DNA of 64,000 nt from G963674685 sp964591275 (GTDB lineage: Bacteria > Lernaellota > Lernaellaia > JACKCT01). The notes under the pieces were generated by a model. It was not told the DNA's origin, ran no database searches, and saw nothing but the letters and a program-made list of their open reading frames with translations. Of the stretch, positions 63,034 to 64,000 are shown in pieces. The stretch covers positions 1-64,000 of the forward strand of contig CAZQAE010000020.1 in assembly GCA_964591275.1 (NCBI GenBank), given 5' to 3'. The number at the start of each line of letters is the position of its first letter. The stretch's first letter is position 1. A program made the position numbers and the translations under genes.

Positions 63034-64000
63034 TTCAAGCCCTCCAAAACCTGATCGTCATTAAAGAAGTAATCCCACTGGTCATCGCCGTCGTCGTCGT
63101 ATGGCGGACGGATGCGTATGGAATGAATGCTCCCGGGATCGTCGTTTGACGGACGCCAGTAAAGAATGTGCCGTTTCGAATCGAACTGACACGTCCCGTC
63201 TGAAACGTATACGTAGAATCCGTCGACATATTGCAGCGGCGGAACAAAAATCTCCGTGGGCGCGCTGACTTCCCTGGCATCCATCTCCATCTCAAATTCG
63301 AGAAATGGCGTCGTCTTGTCGGTGTACTCCTCGAAATAATGCAAGGGCGAGTGGAAATGCATGCTTCGGATTCGACCGCTGGCAAATCGTGGAACCGTGC
63401 GCGAGTAAGCCTGCCAGGAGCGGGGTTGTTGATTGAAATCGAGCAACGAAAAATCCTCCCGATTCCAGCCTTCGCCGTTGGATGAGGTGTTTTCCGGCGA
63501 ATAGCACCACAGAAAGCGATGGAGCAGCAGTTCCTCAAAAGCCTCGTAATAGGGATTGATGACCAGCGACGAAATAATGTAGTCCTGCTCAACCGATTTT
63601 TCGATGCCGCCGAAATTATAGTAGGTTCCGAACTCGCCCAGGCCCACGGGGGGATTCCCCAGGCTGAAAGCCGCGGGCTCTATGACTCCGGCAATATCAT
63701 CAACGTAATGGCGATGCCTTTTTTCATCCTCGGTGAATTCTCTAGGCGGCACGTTCATGCCGAAGAATGGATAGATGTCCGTGTACCAGTGCGGCAGGAA
63801 AGCCACCTGGTCCAAACCCTCGGGCCGCGTCATCGTTTGTATCCATTGTCCGCTGATGCCCGTTTCCGGCAAGCCCAGGGTTTCTTCCAGAAAGATAATC
63901 GCATTCGGATCTTCTTCCTGAATCGCCTGGCCGACCATTGAAAGGAATGGCTGCAGATAGGTTTTGTTGAAAGCCGAGTTCATGCCGATGGCCGCGCTGA
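63030..64000 (-). CDS. Glycoside hydrolase family 5-like (endoglycosylceramidase-like), C-terminal part
   Basis: The gene runs off the window; the visible 323 residues hold the second half of a TIM-barrel glycosidase and a C-terminal beta domain. LPHWYTDIYPFFGMNVPPRE and GNPPVGLGEFGTYYNF (the likely nucleophile Glu in GEFG) are followed by HRFLWCYSPENTSSNGEGWN. The end (RIRPPYDDDGDDQWDYFFND) is the beta-sandwich typical of endoglycosylceramidase-type GH5. Substrate may be a glycolipid or a beta-glucoside. First visible gene of the uptake operon. The proton-donor Glu lies upstream of the window or near residue F-L-E-E-T-L (visible IIFLEETLG). Confidence 0.8.
   Translation of the reverse strand, partial: SAAIGMNSAFNKTYLQPFLSMVGQAIQEEDPNAIIFLEETLGLPETGISGQWIQTMTRPEGLDQVAFLPHWYTDIYPFFGMNVPPREFTEDEKRHRHYVDDIAGVIEPAAFSLGNPPVGLGEFGTYYNFGGIEKSVEQDYIISSLVINPYYEAFEELLLHRFLWCYSPENTSSNGEGWNREDFSLLDFNQQPRSWQAYSRTVPRFASGRIRSMHFHSPLHYFEEYTDKTTPFLEFEMEMDAREVSAPTEIFVPPLQYVDGFYVYVSDGTCQFDSKRHILYWRPSNDDPGSIHSIRIRPPYDDDGDDQWDYFFNDDQVLEGLK

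Noticed and set aside
1..64000. A complete DGR within the window
   Set aside because: I looked for a reverse transcriptase (YADD-type motif) and an AAC-rich template repeat in the supplied frames and saw neither; only targets and an avd stub are present.

Overview
The window reads as a chromosomal scaffold from an uncultivated Gram-negative bacterium with a deltaproteobacterium-like gene set. Two runs of exactly 100 N lie in tandem-repeat DNA, as expected of a draft or metagenome assembly. Gram-negative signs are an outer-membrane porin, many lipoproteins, PBP1A and L,D-transpeptidase genes, and a DUF4390-NtrY-NtrX locus. At least six lipoproteins carry long aspartate-rich stalks just after the lipobox. 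This habit is seen in Myxococcota-like groups and in Candidatus Lernaellota, so I favour such a lineage, but this is inference because no rRNA is present.

Layout. 0-1.5 kb: an O-acetylhomoserine sulfhydrylase-like PLP enzyme. 1.5-6 kb: a minus-strand operon of three exported proteins (SH3-DUF4384; caspase-like peptidase with coiled coil and Lcl/DUF1566 lectin-fold domain; FGE-sulfatase-fold protein) that share a KG[PG]GF motif. 6-8 kb: two Asp-stalk lipoproteins built on a duplicated promoter and signal peptide, one ending in an Lcl domain, then tRNA-Gly. 8.5-14.3 kb: a small coiled-coil protein, a ParA-like ATPase, DUF4390, NtrY and NtrX. 14.5-18.5 kb: a lipoprotein, a PH-like membrane protein, a ferredoxin and a C25 (gingipain-like) lipoprotein protease. 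18.5-19.04 kb: the remains of a diversity-generating retroelement (DGR). 19-25.7 kb: an MBL hydrolase, a NodU-type carbamoyltransferase and a 1370-residue single-chain nuclease-methyltransferase. 25.7-37.5 kb: GNAT, a chimeric pseudogene, GT2, PBP1A, DUF1287, an Asp/Thr-stalk lipoprotein, ArsC, L,D-transpeptidase, a FecR-like protein, a GT39-like membrane protein and a flippase-like protein. 37.5-46.4 kb: a giant multidomain lipoprotein gene (LamG, Cys-rich, FG-GAP and RCC1 repeats) bracketed by direct repeats carrying a truncated and an intact hicB. 46.5-57.4 kb: a PD-(D/E)xK protein, a DUF218 lipoprotein, a B12/radical-SAM protein, YifB/ComM, a small lipoprotein, an E2-type acyltransferase, and a papain-like protease coupled to a penicillin-acylase-family lipoprotein. 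57.5-64 kb: a sugar ABC importer operon with a porin and a glycoside hydrolase cut by the window end.

The most interesting signal is DGR biology. Two FGE-fold C-termini and two Lcl C-termini have the codon pattern and conserved 3' ends of DGR variable regions. Next to one of them is a GC-rich 7-bp/4-nt hairpin and the start of an avd-like gene (MAKYDHLPIYKKA). No reverse transcriptase or template repeat is visible, so the intact targets would have to be served in trans or be frozen relics. One target is fused to a caspase-like protease with both catalytic residues, in an operon with SH3/DUF4384 and FGE proteins. That makes a plausible diversified recognition-to-protease device.

The window is also rich in dispersed repeats: a roughly 167-bp family with a GTAC-centred palindrome in three copies, TGTAGGA-type hairpin modules, an 82-bp element with inverted ends, and 48-bp direct repeats around one lipoprotein gene.
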